DNA from: Epilithonimonas caeni DSM 17710
Lineage (GTDB): Bacteria; Bacteroidota; Bacteroidia; Flavobacteriales; Weeksellaceae
Reading direction: 5' to 3'
NCBI RefSeq assembly: GCF_000426465.1
Contig: NZ_AUFK01000003.1
Span: forward strand, 1 to 44,899
DNA length: 44,899 nucleotides
Shown: one piece after another, positions 35,465 through 43,207 of the stretch
Numbering within the stretch: the stretch's first letter is position 1
Layout of the letters: every line of letters starts with the position of its first letter
The notes under the pieces: generated by a model
Database searches by the model: none
Told to the model about the DNA's origin: nothing
What the model saw: the letters and a program-made list of their open reading frames with translations, nothing else
Position numbers and translations under genes: made by a program

Positions 35465-35500
35465 AACCTCGTTTGTTTTTTGACAGCGAGGTTTTTTTAT
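35465..35500 (+). terminator. Terminator of the ammonium transporter gene
   Basis: AACCTCG (35465-35471) and CGAGGTT (35487-35493) form a stem, with TGTTTTTTGACA extending it inside the loop, followed by T7. Confidence 0.85.
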
Positions 35501-35502
35501 TT

Positions 35503-35622
35503 GACCGCGTCGAATCGCTTCGTTAGGTTTGGGCAGCTAATCCGCCTTCCGTTCCCGCTTTTTTCTTTTTATAAAAAAGAAAAAGAGCTCCACTCAAGTC
35601 GGGCTGCGTAAGATTCTACGTT
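35503..35622. repeat. Palindromic intergenic repeat
   Basis: The 305-nt gap between amt and the HMG-CoA synthase gene contains a GC-richer element. It has GGGCAGCTAATCCGCC, a CTTTTTTCTTTTT/AAAAAAGAAAAAG hairpin (35558-35585) and GAGCTCCACTCAAGTCGGGC on the other side. From memory it looks like a repeat common in Chryseobacterium genomes. The remaining 115 nt to the gene are AT-rich leader sequence. Confidence 0.55.
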
Positions 35623-35737
35623 TTAAAAGGGAATGGTTATTTTAAATATAACATTTAACATATTCTCCAATTTTCTCCCCAATTCACACTCAAAATCCGC
35701 CAAAAAATCTCTAAATTCGTGTCTTAAAATTTTTAAA

Positions 35738-37069
35738 ATGACGAAATTCGGAGTGGATGCGGCCAGTTTTTATGTGCCTTCTTTATATTTAGAGATCAAA
35801 GACCTTGCTGAGAAAAGAGGAATAGAACCAGCAAAATTGGAAAAAGGTCTGGGCTTACACAAAATGGCTTTGCCCGATGTTCACGAGGATGCAGCGACTT
35901 TTGCAGCAGAAGCTTTACTGAAATTAATTCAAGACTATAATATCAATCCGAAAGAAATATCAAGAGTTTATCTCGGAACAGAGAGTGCTTTGGACGCTGC
36001 AAAACCAACTGCGACTTACGCCGTTCAAATGGTGGAGGAATTTCTAAGTGAAGCATTTGGGGAAAGAAGTTTCAAAAACTGTGATGTGGTCGATATGACT
36101 TTTGCCTGTGTTGGCGCGGTTGATGCACTTCATAATTCATTGGATTTTGTAAGAGCAAATCCTACTAAAAAAGCAGTTGTGATTGCCAGTGATTATGCAA
36201 AATATGAATTGGCTTCTTCCGGAGAATATACGCAAGGTGGAGGAGCTGTTGCGTTATTGGTTTCTGCGAATCCAAAATTGGTTGAGATTGATAATAATTG
36301 GGGGGTGGCAACAGAAAGTGTTTTCGATTTCTTCAAACCGAGACGTCATCATTCCAAATCTGAATTGAATTCTGCGCCGGAAAATTATCCGGATAAAATC
36401 GAAGTGTTTACAGATGAACCTGTTTTTGACGGACAATATTCTAATGTTTGTTATCAGGACAGAATCCGTGAGGCTTATCAGCATTACAAAGAACAGACTT
36501 TTACCGTTAGGCCTTACGAAGATTGGAGGTATTTGATTTTCCATTTGCCTTATGCATTTCATGGGAAAAGAGTTTTTACCGAAATTTATAGTTTAGAAAA
36601 TCATCTTGATTTTTCTGATGCCGAGAAACAAAAAGCCATTGCAAAATCTGAAGATTATATCAATTTCATTAATGAAAAAATTGAAAGATCCCAACGAGCC
36701 TCTTCCGAAATTGGAAATATGTACACCGCTTCTATTTTTATGGCGTTGTTGTCTGCACTACAAACTTCGTTTAATGAAAATGAAGATCTGGCGGACAAAG
36801 AAATCGGATTCCTGGCTTATGGAAGTGGTTCTAAAGCTAAAGTATTCGTAGGGAAAATTTCTCCCGAATGGAAATCTGTTGTTGAAAAATGGAATCTTTT
36901 TGAGAGTCTGAAAAACAGATTGGCAATTGATTTCGAAACTTACGAGAAGTTGCACCGCAAACAATTAAATTCTTCTGTAAATTCGGATTATAAAGGATTT
37001 GGGTTGACGAGAGTTGAAAAAGAAAGTCCTGTTCTGAAAGGTGCAAGATATTACAGTTATCAGAAATAA
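35738..37069 (+). CDS. Hydroxymethylglutaryl-CoA synthase family protein
   Basis: This 443-residue thiolase-fold enzyme has the HMG-CoA synthase triad: Glu82 (LGTESALDAAKP), nucleophile Cys124 (DMTFACVGA) and His268 (LIFHLPYAFHGK). The GSGSKAKVF end motif is also present. In flavobacteria it would supply the mevalonate pathway by joining acetyl-CoA and acetoacetyl-CoA. Other mevalonate genes are not in the window. ATG 35738 is chosen because the family starts at TKFGVDAASFYVP; the longer frame adds 35 low-complexity residues. A strong hairpin terminator lies beyond two GCTCC repeats. Confidence 0.87.
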   Translation: MTKFGVDAASFYVPSLYLEIKDLAEKRGIEPAKLEKGLGLHKMALPDVHEDAATFAAEALLKLIQDYNINPKEISRVYLGTESALDAAKPTATYAVQMVEEFLSEAFGERSFKNCDVVDMTFACVGAVDALHNSLDFVRANPTKKAVVIASDYAKYELASSGEYTQGGGAVALLVSANPKLVEIDNNWGVATESVFDFFKPRRHHSKSELNSAPENYPDKIEVFTDEPVFDGQYSNVCYQDRIREAYQHYKEQTFTVRPYEDWRYLIFHLPYAFHGKRVFTEIYSLENHLDFSDAEKQKAIAKSEDYINFINEKIERSQRASSEIGNMYTASIFMALLSALQTSFNENEDLADKEIGFLAYGSGSKAKVFVGKISPEWKSVVEKWNLFESLKNRLAIDFETYEKLHRKQLNSSVNSDYKGFGLTRVEKESPVLKGARYYSYQK

Positions 37070-37103
37070 TAAACTACTACTAGAAGAATTTGCACAAAAT
37101 TAT

Positions 37104-37131
37104 GAACTCCGTAGGAGTAAGCTGTTAATAG
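37104..37131 (+). repeat. CTCCGTAGGAG repeat, copy 1
   Basis: ACTCCGTAGGAGTAAGCTG is a diverged copy of the short palindromic repeat whose core is GCTCC-gta-GGAGC. It is 50 nt from copy 2 and 3 kb from copy 3. Confidence 0.7.
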
Positions 37132-37152
37132 CAAAATAATTATAATAGAATC

Positions 37153-37176
37153 AGAGCTCCGTAGGAGCGACCTAAT
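37153..37176 (+). repeat. CTCCGTAGGAG repeat, copy 2
   Basis: AGCTCCGTAGGAGCGACCT is identical over 19 nt to copy 3 at 40113-40131. The GCTCC/GGAGC arms form a 5-bp stem with a GTA loop. Confidence 0.8.
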
Positions 37177-37193
37177 AATTCTGAATACAAATC

Positions 37194-37231
37194 GAACACG
37201 AGCCAATAAAACATTGGCTCGTGTTCTTTTT
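37194..37231. terminator. Bidirectional terminator between HMG-CoA synthase and AraC genes
   Basis: GAACACGAGCCAAT (37194-37207) and ATTGGCTCGTGTTC (37213-37226) form a perfect 14-bp stem around AAAAC, followed by TTTTT on the plus strand. Confidence 0.9.
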
Positions 37232-37258
37232 GAAAATATCTATAACTAACTATTTAAC

Positions 37259-38176
37259 TCAAATTAATTTTTTGTTCTGAAAGATTTTAGGCGTTACGCC
37301 TTCCATTTGTTTGAAAACACGGATGAAATAATTCGTATCCGAAAATCCTGTGCTGAAAGCAGTCTCACTTACCGAACTATTATGGGTCAATAATTCTTTT
37401 GCTTTTTTGATTCTCTCCTGAATGATAAACTCATTCGGGGAAAGTCCCAATTCTTCCTTGAACATCTTAAAGAAATTCGATTTGCTCACATAAGCCATTT
37501 TTGCAATCGAATCAATCGATAACTTCTGATGAAGATTTTTCTTGATATAATCCGCAACAAAACCAATTCTGGACTTATTTTTCAAGGTGTTTTTCTCAAC
37601 CAGATTTCTTGCCTGCGTCTGCATCAATCTTATCAAAAGTTCCTTCAATGCAAAATCAGCAATCACATCCTTATAAGAATTATCATCCATTGCAATTCTC
37701 ATAATATTGTTAGTTGCTGAAGCCAGAGCTTTGCTATTCAATAAATAAAATTCTTCCAGAGAAATATTCCATTGCGAAGAATCGTCCACTTTTTTTGCAT
37801 TGAAGTTCAGAAGGTCAAGTGATTCCTGCACAAATTCCGGATTCAAAGTCAACGAAATACACTGCGAAGCATCTTTATCGGCATCAGGAAAATCAATGAC
37901 CATTGTTTCCCCGGGCGCGACCAAAACACTTTCTCCGGGGAGATATTCGAAATAATTGCTTTTATCCTGGAGTTTCATCCATTTCTTTCCTCTCAACATT
38001 CCGGTGAACGCCAGATGTTCAAAGTGCAATTTCACATTATAAGCACTCTGATGCGTCTCATATATGCTGAATTCACAATTATTTAAACTGAACTTGGTCT
38101 GATTTTCCACCAATGTGTTCAGGTTATTTTCCTGTGTCAGATGAGGTTTGTTAAGTTGAAAATGATTCGGATTCAT
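37259..38176 (-). CDS. AraC family transcriptional regulator
   Basis: This 305-residue regulator has an N-terminal effector or dimerisation domain (about 25-190) resembling the AraC-type N-terminal family. The C-terminal double helix-turn-helix is at about 206-303: LSIDSIAKMAYVSKSNFFKM and VSETAFSTGFSDTNYFIRVF. It is divergent from the aldehyde dehydrogenase gene across 210 nt, so that gene and itself are the likely targets. The ligand may be an aldehyde or alcohol, which is inference from context. It has a near-perfect Bacteroidota promoter. Confidence 0.9.
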   Translation of the reverse strand: MNPNHFQLNKPHLTQENNLNTLVENQTKFSLNNCEFSIYETHQSAYNVKLHFEHLAFTGMLRGKKWMKLQDKSNYFEYLPGESVLVAPGETMVIDFPDADKDASQCISLTLNPEFVQESLDLLNFNAKKVDDSSQWNISLEEFYLLNSKALASATNNIMRIAMDDNSYKDVIADFALKELLIRLMQTQARNLVEKNTLKNKSRIGFVADYIKKNLHQKLSIDSIAKMAYVSKSNFFKMFKEELGLSPNEFIIQERIKKAKELLTHNSSVSETAFSTGFSDTNYFIRVFKQMEGVTPKIFQNKKLI

Positions 38177-38206
38177 TACTCAAGATTTTTATAACATCTT
38201 GTCTCT

Positions 38207-38237
38207 CAAATATAACAAATTTAAAATTATAGCCAAA
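38207..38237 (-). promoter_or_regulatory. Promoter of the AraC-family gene
   Basis: The minus strand reads TTTG, 19 nt, then TATATTTG, which fits the Bacteroidota -33/-7 consensus in both boxes and spacing. The -7 box ends 31 nt before the start codon. Confidence 0.65.
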
Positions 38238-38299
38238 CATAATTTTTTCTTAATGAAATGATAAAGAATCTTAAAAGTAGGATTTTACTATTTTTTTGG

Positions 38300-38359
38300 A
38301 CAATTGTGCTATTCTGTTTGTTTAATGTCTGGTTAACTTAGCTTTAATCAAATGTTAAC
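38300..38359. promoter_or_regulatory. Candidate operator region upstream of the aldehyde dehydrogenase gene
   Basis: An ACAATTGT palindrome (about 38300-38307) and two GTTAAC sites 22 nt apart (38332-38337 and 38354-38359) lie upstream of the ATG at 38387. The 22-nt spacing is two helical turns, as expected for AraC-family half-sites on one face. No consensus is known to me. Confidence 0.3.
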
Positions 38360-38386
38360 TGATTATTAATAAAAGCAGATATTATT

Positions 38387-39913
38387 ATGAGCACAACACT
38401 AGCACAACAAAACTCGACTACTTTAGCTTGGCCAGAATTCAAAGCTAAATATGATAATTACATCGGTGGAAAATTTGTACCATCGGTTGGCGGACAATAT
38501 TTTGATGTGGTTTCTCCGATCAACGGGAAAGTATTCACACAGGCTGCACACTCTAACAAAGAAGATCTGGAAAATGCTGTGAATGCAGCTTCGGAAGCGT
38601 TCAAAACCTGGAAAGATACTTCTCCGACAGAGCGCAGCATTATTTTAAATAAGATTGCAGACAGAATCGAGGAAAACCTGGAATACATCGCAACTGTAGA
38701 AACAATTGATAACGGAAAAGCAGTAAGGGAAACTTTGGCAGCGGATATTCCTTTGGCAATTGACCATTTCAGGTATTTTGCTTCAGTAATTAGAGCAGAA
38801 GAAGGCTCTCACAACGAACTGGATAAAGACACCGTTTCATTGATCGTTCACGAACCGCTTGGTGTCATCGCACAGATCATACCTTGGAACTTTCCAATCC
38901 TGATGGCCGTTTGGAAACTCGCTCCGGCTTTGGCGGCAGGTAACTGTGTGGTTTTGAAACCGGCAGAAAGCACACCGATCTCAATTATGATCTTGATGGA
39001 ACTGATTGGAGATTTGCTTCCGGCAGGAGTTGTCAACATTGTTAATGGTTTCGGCGCAGAATTAGGAAGAGCTTTAGTAACCAATCCAAAGGTAAACAAA
39101 GCCGCTTTCACTGGTTCTACAGCAACTGGTCGTCTGGTAATGCAATATGCGACAGAGAATATCATTCCGGTAACCTTGGAATTGGGAGGTAAATCGCCTA
39201 ACATTTTCTTCAATTCAGTCATGGATGCGGATGATGAGTTCCTGGATAAAGCTATTGAAGGCGCAGTTCTTTTCGCCCTGAATCAAGGAGAGATCTGTAC
39301 CTGCCCATCAAGATTATTGGTGCAGGAAGATATTGCAGATGCTTTCATTGCCAAAGTGATCGAAAGAACAGAAGCTATTAAAGTAGGAAATCCATTAGAC
39401 AAAACGGTGATGATGGGAGCACAGGCTTCTAAAATACAGAAAGATAAGATCGAAGGTTACCTGAAACTTGGTAAAGAAGAAGGAGCAGAAGTGTTGACTG
39501 GTGGAGAAGCCAATCACATCGAAGGCTTTGAAGACGGTTACTACATCAAGCCAACCATTTTCAAAGGGAATAACAGAATGAGAATTTTCCAGGAAGAGAT
39601 TTTCGGACCTGTGGTGGCATTCACGACTTTCAAAGATGAGGCAGAAGCTTTAGAAATAGCAAACGATACTATTTATGGATTGGGAGCAGGAGTATGGACA
39701 AGAGATGCGCATCAGCTGTATCAGATTCCTCGCCACGTGCAGGCTGGTAGAGTTTGGGTGAATCAGTATCACGCTTATCCTGCCGGCGCGCCTTTCGGAG
39801 GTTACAAACAGTCCGGAGTGGGTAGAGAAAATCACAAAATGATGCTCGACCATTACCGTCAGACAAAGAATATGCTGATATCCTATAACAAAAACAAACT
39901 AGGATTCTTCTAA
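38387..39913 (+). CDS. NAD(P)-dependent aldehyde dehydrogenase, AldB/ExaC type
   Basis: This 508-residue enzyme oxidises aldehydes to acids. It has the cofactor and fold motifs IIPWNFPI, KPAESTP and FTGSTATGR. The general base is Glu265 (LELGGKSP), and the nucleophile is Cys304 in NQGEICTCPSR. The GEICTCPSR form is characteristic of the AldB, AcoD and ExaC acetaldehyde dehydrogenases. The C-terminal PFGGYKQSGVGREN motif is present. It is divergent from the AraC regulator and followed by alcohol dehydrogenase and DUF779 genes, a grouping that supports a role in acetaldehyde or short-chain aldehyde removal. Confidence 0.92.
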   Translation: MSTTLAQQNSTTLAWPEFKAKYDNYIGGKFVPSVGGQYFDVVSPINGKVFTQAAHSNKEDLENAVNAASEAFKTWKDTSPTERSIILNKIADRIEENLEYIATVETIDNGKAVRETLAADIPLAIDHFRYFASVIRAEEGSHNELDKDTVSLIVHEPLGVIAQIIPWNFPILMAVWKLAPALAAGNCVVLKPAESTPISIMILMELIGDLLPAGVVNIVNGFGAELGRALVTNPKVNKAAFTGSTATGRLVMQYATENIIPVTLELGGKSPNIFFNSVMDADDEFLDKAIEGAVLFALNQGEICTCPSRLLVQEDIADAFIAKVIERTEAIKVGNPLDKTVMMGAQASKIQKDKIEGYLKLGKEEGAEVLTGGEANHIEGFEDGYYIKPTIFKGNNRMRIFQEEIFGPVVAFTTFKDEAEALEIANDTIYGLGAGVWTRDAHQLYQIPRHVQAGRVWVNQYHAYPAGAPFGGYKQSGVGRENHKMMLDHYRQTKNMLISYNKNKLGFF

Positions 39914-39937
39914 AAATAAAGTATTGTGTTTTAATAG

Positions 39938-40086
39938 CGTGTCCGTCGCCTTGGTTTGGTCCAGGGCTACGGTCGGGCTTTCCAGGGCTGCTCCGCCTAT
40001 GGCGGATCCGGTGCTGCATTTCATTTCGCACTTGCTCGTTCCTCGCAACCCTTCCAATCCCTCACGCAGTTTCGTCTTCGAAAAGT
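39938..40086. repeat. GC-rich intergenic repeat element
   Basis: This roughly 150-bp GC-rich block between the aldehyde and alcohol dehydrogenase genes contains the palindrome TCCGCC-tat-GGCGGA (39992-40006). The CCAGGGCT motif occurs twice (39961 and 39983). No long open frame with a recognisable product is present. Similar blocks occur in Weeksellaceae genomes as I recall them. Confidence 0.55.
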
Positions 40087-40111
40087 ACTTTGTCATTGAC
40101 AAAAAAGATTT

Positions 40112-40138
40112 AAGCTCCGTAGGAGCGACCTGTTAATA
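40112..40138 (+). repeat. CTCCGTAGGAG repeat, copy 3
   Basis: AGCTCCGTAGGAGCGACCT, followed by TGTTAATAAA, matches copy 2 exactly over 19 nt, and its tail resembles that of copy 1 (CTGTTAATAG). It lies 21 nt before the alcohol dehydrogenase start. Confidence 0.8.
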
Positions 40139-40158
40139 AATTAATAAAAAATTGAACT

Positions 40159-41193
40159 ATGATCCCAAAAACAATGAAAGCGGCAGTTGTACAAGGTTAC
40201 GGACAGCCATTGAAAATCGAAGAAGTTCCGGTAAGAGAACCCGGACGCTATGAAGTATTAGTAAAAGTAATTGCTTGTGGTGTTTGTCATACCGACTTGC
40301 ACGCAGTAGATGGCGACTGGCCGGCAAAACCAAAAATGCCTCTGATTCCGGGCCACGAAGGTGTAGGAATTGTAGTGGCTTGTGGACCGGAAGCCATGGT
40401 GAAGGAAGGTGATGCAGTTGGTGTTCCTTGGTTGTATTCGGCTTGTGGATGCTGCGATTATTGTATCACGGGATGGGAAACCTTGTGTGAAGCTCAGAAG
40501 AACGGAGGTTACAGCGTAGATGGCGGATTTGCAGAATATGTGATCGCAGATTCCAGATATGTTGGGCATTTGAAAGATAATGTCAACTTCCTGGAAATAG
40601 CTCCGATTCTTTGCGCGGGCGTTACCGTTTACAAAGGCCTTAAAGAAACCGAAACAAAACCCGGCGAATGGGTTGCCATTTCCGGAATCGGTGGATTAGG
40701 ACACGTTGCAGTTCAGTACGCAAAAGCTATGGGAATGCACGTTGCGGCGATAGATGTGGCGGATGATAAATTGGAATTGGCAAAAAAACTTGGTGCGGAT
40801 TTGGTTGTCAATGCCAAAGAAACCGATCCGGGAACTTATCTTCACAAAGAAGTTGGAGGAATGCACGGTGCATTGATCACCGCTGTTTCTCCAATTGCTT
40901 TCAAACAAGGGATAGATGTTCTGAGAAGAAAAGGTACAATTGCACTCAATGGTCTCCCGCCAGGTTCTTTTGAACTACCGATTTTTGAAACAGTTCTTAA
41001 GAGAATTACCGTTAGAGGTTCTATTGTCGGAACCAGAAAAGATTTGCAGGAAGCACTTGATTTTGCCAATGAAGGTTTGGTAAAAGCTACCGTCACCGCT
41101 GCTAAGCTGGAAGATATTAATGATGTATTCGACAAGATGAAGAAAGGACAAATCGACGGACGTATCGTTCTGGACATCGCCGGACAAAATTAA
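40159..41193 (+). CDS. adhP: Zinc-dependent alcohol dehydrogenase, AdhP type
   Basis: This 344-residue medium-chain dehydrogenase interconverts alcohols and aldehydes with NAD. Catalytic zinc ligands are Cys40 and the GHEG His66/Glu67. Structural zinc ligands are Cys96, Cys99, Cys102 and Cys110 in the [15 protein letters not shown] segment. The Rossmann motif is [17 protein letters not shown]. It should act before the aldehyde dehydrogenase, turning ethanol-like alcohols to aldehydes. A second in-frame ATG five codons downstream ([10 protein letters not shown]) is also a possible start. It is separated from the aldehyde dehydrogenase gene by 245 nt of repeats, and a terminator follows. Confidence 0.93.
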   Translation: MIPKTMKAAVVQGYGQPLKIEEVPVREPGRYEVLVKVIACGVCHTDLHAVDGDWPAKPKMPLIPGHEGVGIVVACGPEAMVKEGDAVGVPWLYSACGCCDYCITGWETLCEAQKNGGYSVDGGFAEYVIADSRYVGHLKDNVNFLEIAPILCAGVTVYKGLKETETKPGEWVAISGIGGLGHVAVQYAKAMGMHVAAIDVADDKLELAKKLGADLVVNAKETDPGTYLHKEVGGMHGALITAVSPIAFKQGIDVLRRKGTIALNGLPPGSFELPIFETVLKRITVRGSIVGTRKDLQEALDFANEGLVKATVTAAKLEDINDVFDKMKKGQIDGRIVLDIAGQN

Positions 41194-41215
41194 TTATTGT
41201 TATTTTGAGTTTTTA

Positions 41216-41246
41216 AGCCCGGCAGATTTATTTGTCGGGTTTTTGT
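41216..41246 (+). terminator. Terminator of the alcohol dehydrogenase gene
   Basis: CCCGGCA and TGTCGGG form a 7-bp stem with one G-T pair, preceded by AAG and followed by TTTTTG. It suggests that the DUF779 gene has its own promoter or depends on read-through. Confidence 0.75.
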
Positions 41247-41270
41247 TAACGTGACTATCAATAAAATTAT

Positions 41271-41407
41271 CACAAAGGCACAAAGCTTTCATTGTAATGA
41301 CCGAGTTTTTAAGGCACAAAGTTTTTAGCTTCGTCAATATTAAGAAATCTTTGATTTTTTTAGTGCCTTGAAACAAGTTTAAATAAATTAATCTTTGTGC
41401 CTTTGTG
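41271..41407. repeat. CACAAAGG-type nested inverted repeat
   Basis: CACAAAGGCACAAAG (41271-41285) and CTTTGTGCCTTTGTG (41393-41407) are perfect 15-bp arms. A second pair, AAGGCAC (41311-41317) and GTGCCTT (41363-41369), lies inside. The 137-bp element separates the adhP-type gene from the DUF779 gene. Confidence 0.75.
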
Positions 41408-41437
41408 TTTAGATCATCAATTAAAAAATTATAGTAT

Positions 41438-41827
41438 ATGGAAACCAAAGATAAGATCTCAAGACTTTCCGTAACCGAGAAAGCTTTGGAAGTCATCTGG
41501 GAGCTGGAAAAGAAACACGGCGAGCTCATGTTTTACCAGGCTGGTGGCTGCTGCGAAGGGACACAGCCGCAATGTTTTGAGAAAGGAGGCTATTTTCCGA
41601 GAATGAATGACGCTATGATTGGTACCATTAATGGACACGAGTTCTGGATAGACCGCGACCTGTTCGAATATTGGCAATATTCTCACTTCACTTTGGATGT
41701 TTTGGATGGTTGGGGACCTGGAGGGTTTTCCCTGGAAACACCATTGGGGAAAACCTTCAAAGTTCACTATCGATTATTTACGCCGGAGGAATTGGAAAAT
41801 CTGGAACCTGTCAAGAGAAGTGAGTAG
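41438..41827 (+). CDS. DUF779 family protein
   Basis: This 129-residue cytosolic protein belongs to DUF779, a family often found next to AldB/AcoD-type aldehyde dehydrogenases. It has the signature QAGGCCEGTQPQC (Cys38, Cys39, Cys46), then FWIDRDLFEYWQYS and GGFSLETPLGKTF. The Cys cluster could bind metal or react with aldehyde, but its function is unknown. The genomic neighbours, an AraC regulator, aldehyde dehydrogenase and alcohol dehydrogenase, match the usual context. No signal peptide is seen. The only nearby promoter would overlap the upstream repeat. Confidence 0.88.
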   Translation: METKDKISRLSVTEKALEVIWELEKKHGELMFYQAGGCCEGTQPQCFEKGGYFPRMNDAMIGTINGHEFWIDRDLFEYWQYSHFTLDVLDGWGPGGFSLETPLGKTFKVHYRLFTPEELENLEPVKRSE

Positions 41828-41842
41828 CCAGCGAATTACCAA

Positions 41843-41954
41843 CTAGCCCCGATGGAAACGGCATACTTTTTTGTTTTTTGGATTCCCGCTTCAATTATAC
41901 GACAAACGTTGTGAAAACAAAAAAGATATAGTGGACAGCGGGAAATAGCTCCTG
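41843..41954. repeat. TAGCCCCGATGGAAACGGCA-type palindromic element
   Basis: TAGCCCCGATGGAAACGGCA on one side and GATATAGTGGACAGCGGGA on the other flank a stem of CTTTTTTGTTTT (41866-41877) and AAAACAAAAAAG (41914-41925). From memory this block is widely dispersed in flavobacterial genomes. Here it lies between converging genes and could terminate both. Confidence 0.7.
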
Positions 41955-41959
41955 AAAGC

Positions 41960-43174
41960 TTAAACAACTTCTGTTTTGACAAATTTGGAGACAATCATAC
42001 TTGCAAGAATATTCCCGACAGAATTGAGGACTGTCGCCAAAGGGTCTACTAAAGTTCCGATAATAATTACTGCCGGAACCACATCGGGCGGAATTTTGTA
42101 AACCGAGATCATCAGCATCTCGCCAATATAGCCGCCATTTGGGATTCCACCAGCGACTGCGCTTACGAAAATGGTGATTCCCAAAGCCATTATGAGATTC
42201 ATTGGTTCAAAGAAATCCCAGCCAAGTAACTGAAAAGCGACATAGATCTTGATAATCGATGAAATAGAGGAACCGTTCTTATGAATCGTAGTTCCAATCG
42301 GAATCACGACGTTGGCGATAGATGCAGGAACGCCCATTCGTTTCGCAGATTCGATAGCCACAGGCATTGTCGCCAAACTGCTGCAAGTACTGATTGCGGT
42401 TGCAGTGGGCAAAAGGCTTTCTTTCCAAAAAGCTTTTACGCCATTTCCGGATTTCCAGATGAAAGCATAAAGGCTGAAAAATACGATGAAATAAATAGTT
42501 CCAGCTATGTAATATAACCCCAAAGGTTTGGCGTAAAATCCAAAAAGTTGAGGCCCAATGGTTCCGACCTGGTAAGCGAAATAAGCACCTAATCCAATTG
42601 GAGCAACTTTCATTATTAATAACAAAAGCTGTTTCATCACTTCGTTGCCGGACAGGACGAAGTTTTGAAAAGGTTTCCCTTTTTCTCCCGACTTTCTAAT
42701 GGATATCCCTACTAAAAACGAAAAAACCAAAAGTGCCAGCATATTCTGTCTCGAGAACAAATGATAGAACTCGCTGACAGTGAAGAATCCTACGATCTGA
42801 TCATTAACGTTAGAATTATTCTGAAGATTTTCTGATATGGTTTCGCTGACGTTGTTCGGAGTTTCGGTAGGGAAAAGGTAAACCATTATGATGCAAAACG
42901 TGGCCGAGATCAGAATGAAACTTAAGAAAGTTAAAGCCATTGTTCCGATAATCTTGCCTAGTTGATTTTGCTGTTCGATGCCGGAAATGGCGGAAACAAT
43001 TGCAAAAAATACCAATGGAATTACTGTAACAAACAATAGATTAAGAAAAATGTCACCAATGGGTTTCAGATAAGTTACAAAAGCAGGAGCGAAAATCCCG
43101 ACAAGACTTCCAATGAAAATACCGATGAGAAGCAGGATAATGTTGCTGTAGCTGTTCCAGAAAGATGATTTCAT
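41960..43174 (-). CDS. Dicarboxylate/amino acid:cation symporter
   Basis: This 404-residue inner-membrane transporter of the GltP/DctA (SDF) family has about eight TM helices and two re-entrant hairpins. Motifs include FLNLLFVTVIPLVFFAIVSAI, the serine-rich hairpin TTIHKNGSSISS and the substrate region near the end (PPDVVPAVIIIG and TVLNSVGN). It would import glutamate, aspartate or C4-dicarboxylates with H+ or Na+. ATG 43174 is chosen because the in-frame TTG at 43190-43192 lies inside the TATCTTTG promoter element. The leader is then about 10 nt. Confidence 0.88.
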   Translation of the reverse strand: MKSSFWNSYSNIILLLIGIFIGSLVGIFAPAFVTYLKPIGDIFLNLLFVTVIPLVFFAIVSAISGIEQQNQLGKIIGTMALTFLSFILISATFCIIMVYLFPTETPNNVSETISENLQNNSNVNDQIVGFFTVSEFYHLFSRQNMLALLVFSFLVGISIRKSGEKGKPFQNFVLSGNEVMKQLLLLIMKVAPIGLGAYFAYQVGTIGPQLFGFYAKPLGLYYIAGTIYFIVFFSLYAFIWKSGNGVKAFWKESLLPTATAISTCSSLATMPVAIESAKRMGVPASIANVVIPIGTTIHKNGSSISSIIKIYVAFQLLGWDFFEPMNLIMALGITIFVSAVAGGIPNGGYIGEMLMISVYKIPPDVVPAVIIIGTLVDPLATVLNSVGNILASMIVSKFVKTEVV

Positions 43175-43189
43175 TCCCCCAATTTTAAC

Positions 43190-43197
43190 CAAAGATA
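43190..43197 (-). promoter_or_regulatory. -7 element for the symporter gene
   Basis: The minus strand reads TATCTTTG, matching TAnnTTTG, 15 nt before the ATG at 43174. A TTTTG lies about 15 nt further upstream, inside the neighbouring inverted repeat. Confidence 0.5.
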
Positions 43198-43207
43198 ATT
43201 AATTCTT

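Noticed and set aside
35633-35737. Longer N-terminus of the HMG-CoA synthase
   Set aside because: The extra residues are low-complexity, and the family begins at the ATG at 35738.
37104-40138. CRISPR array from the CTCCGTAGGAG repeats
   Set aside because: Three copies are irregularly spaced (50 nt and about 3 kb) with genes between them, and no cas genes are present.
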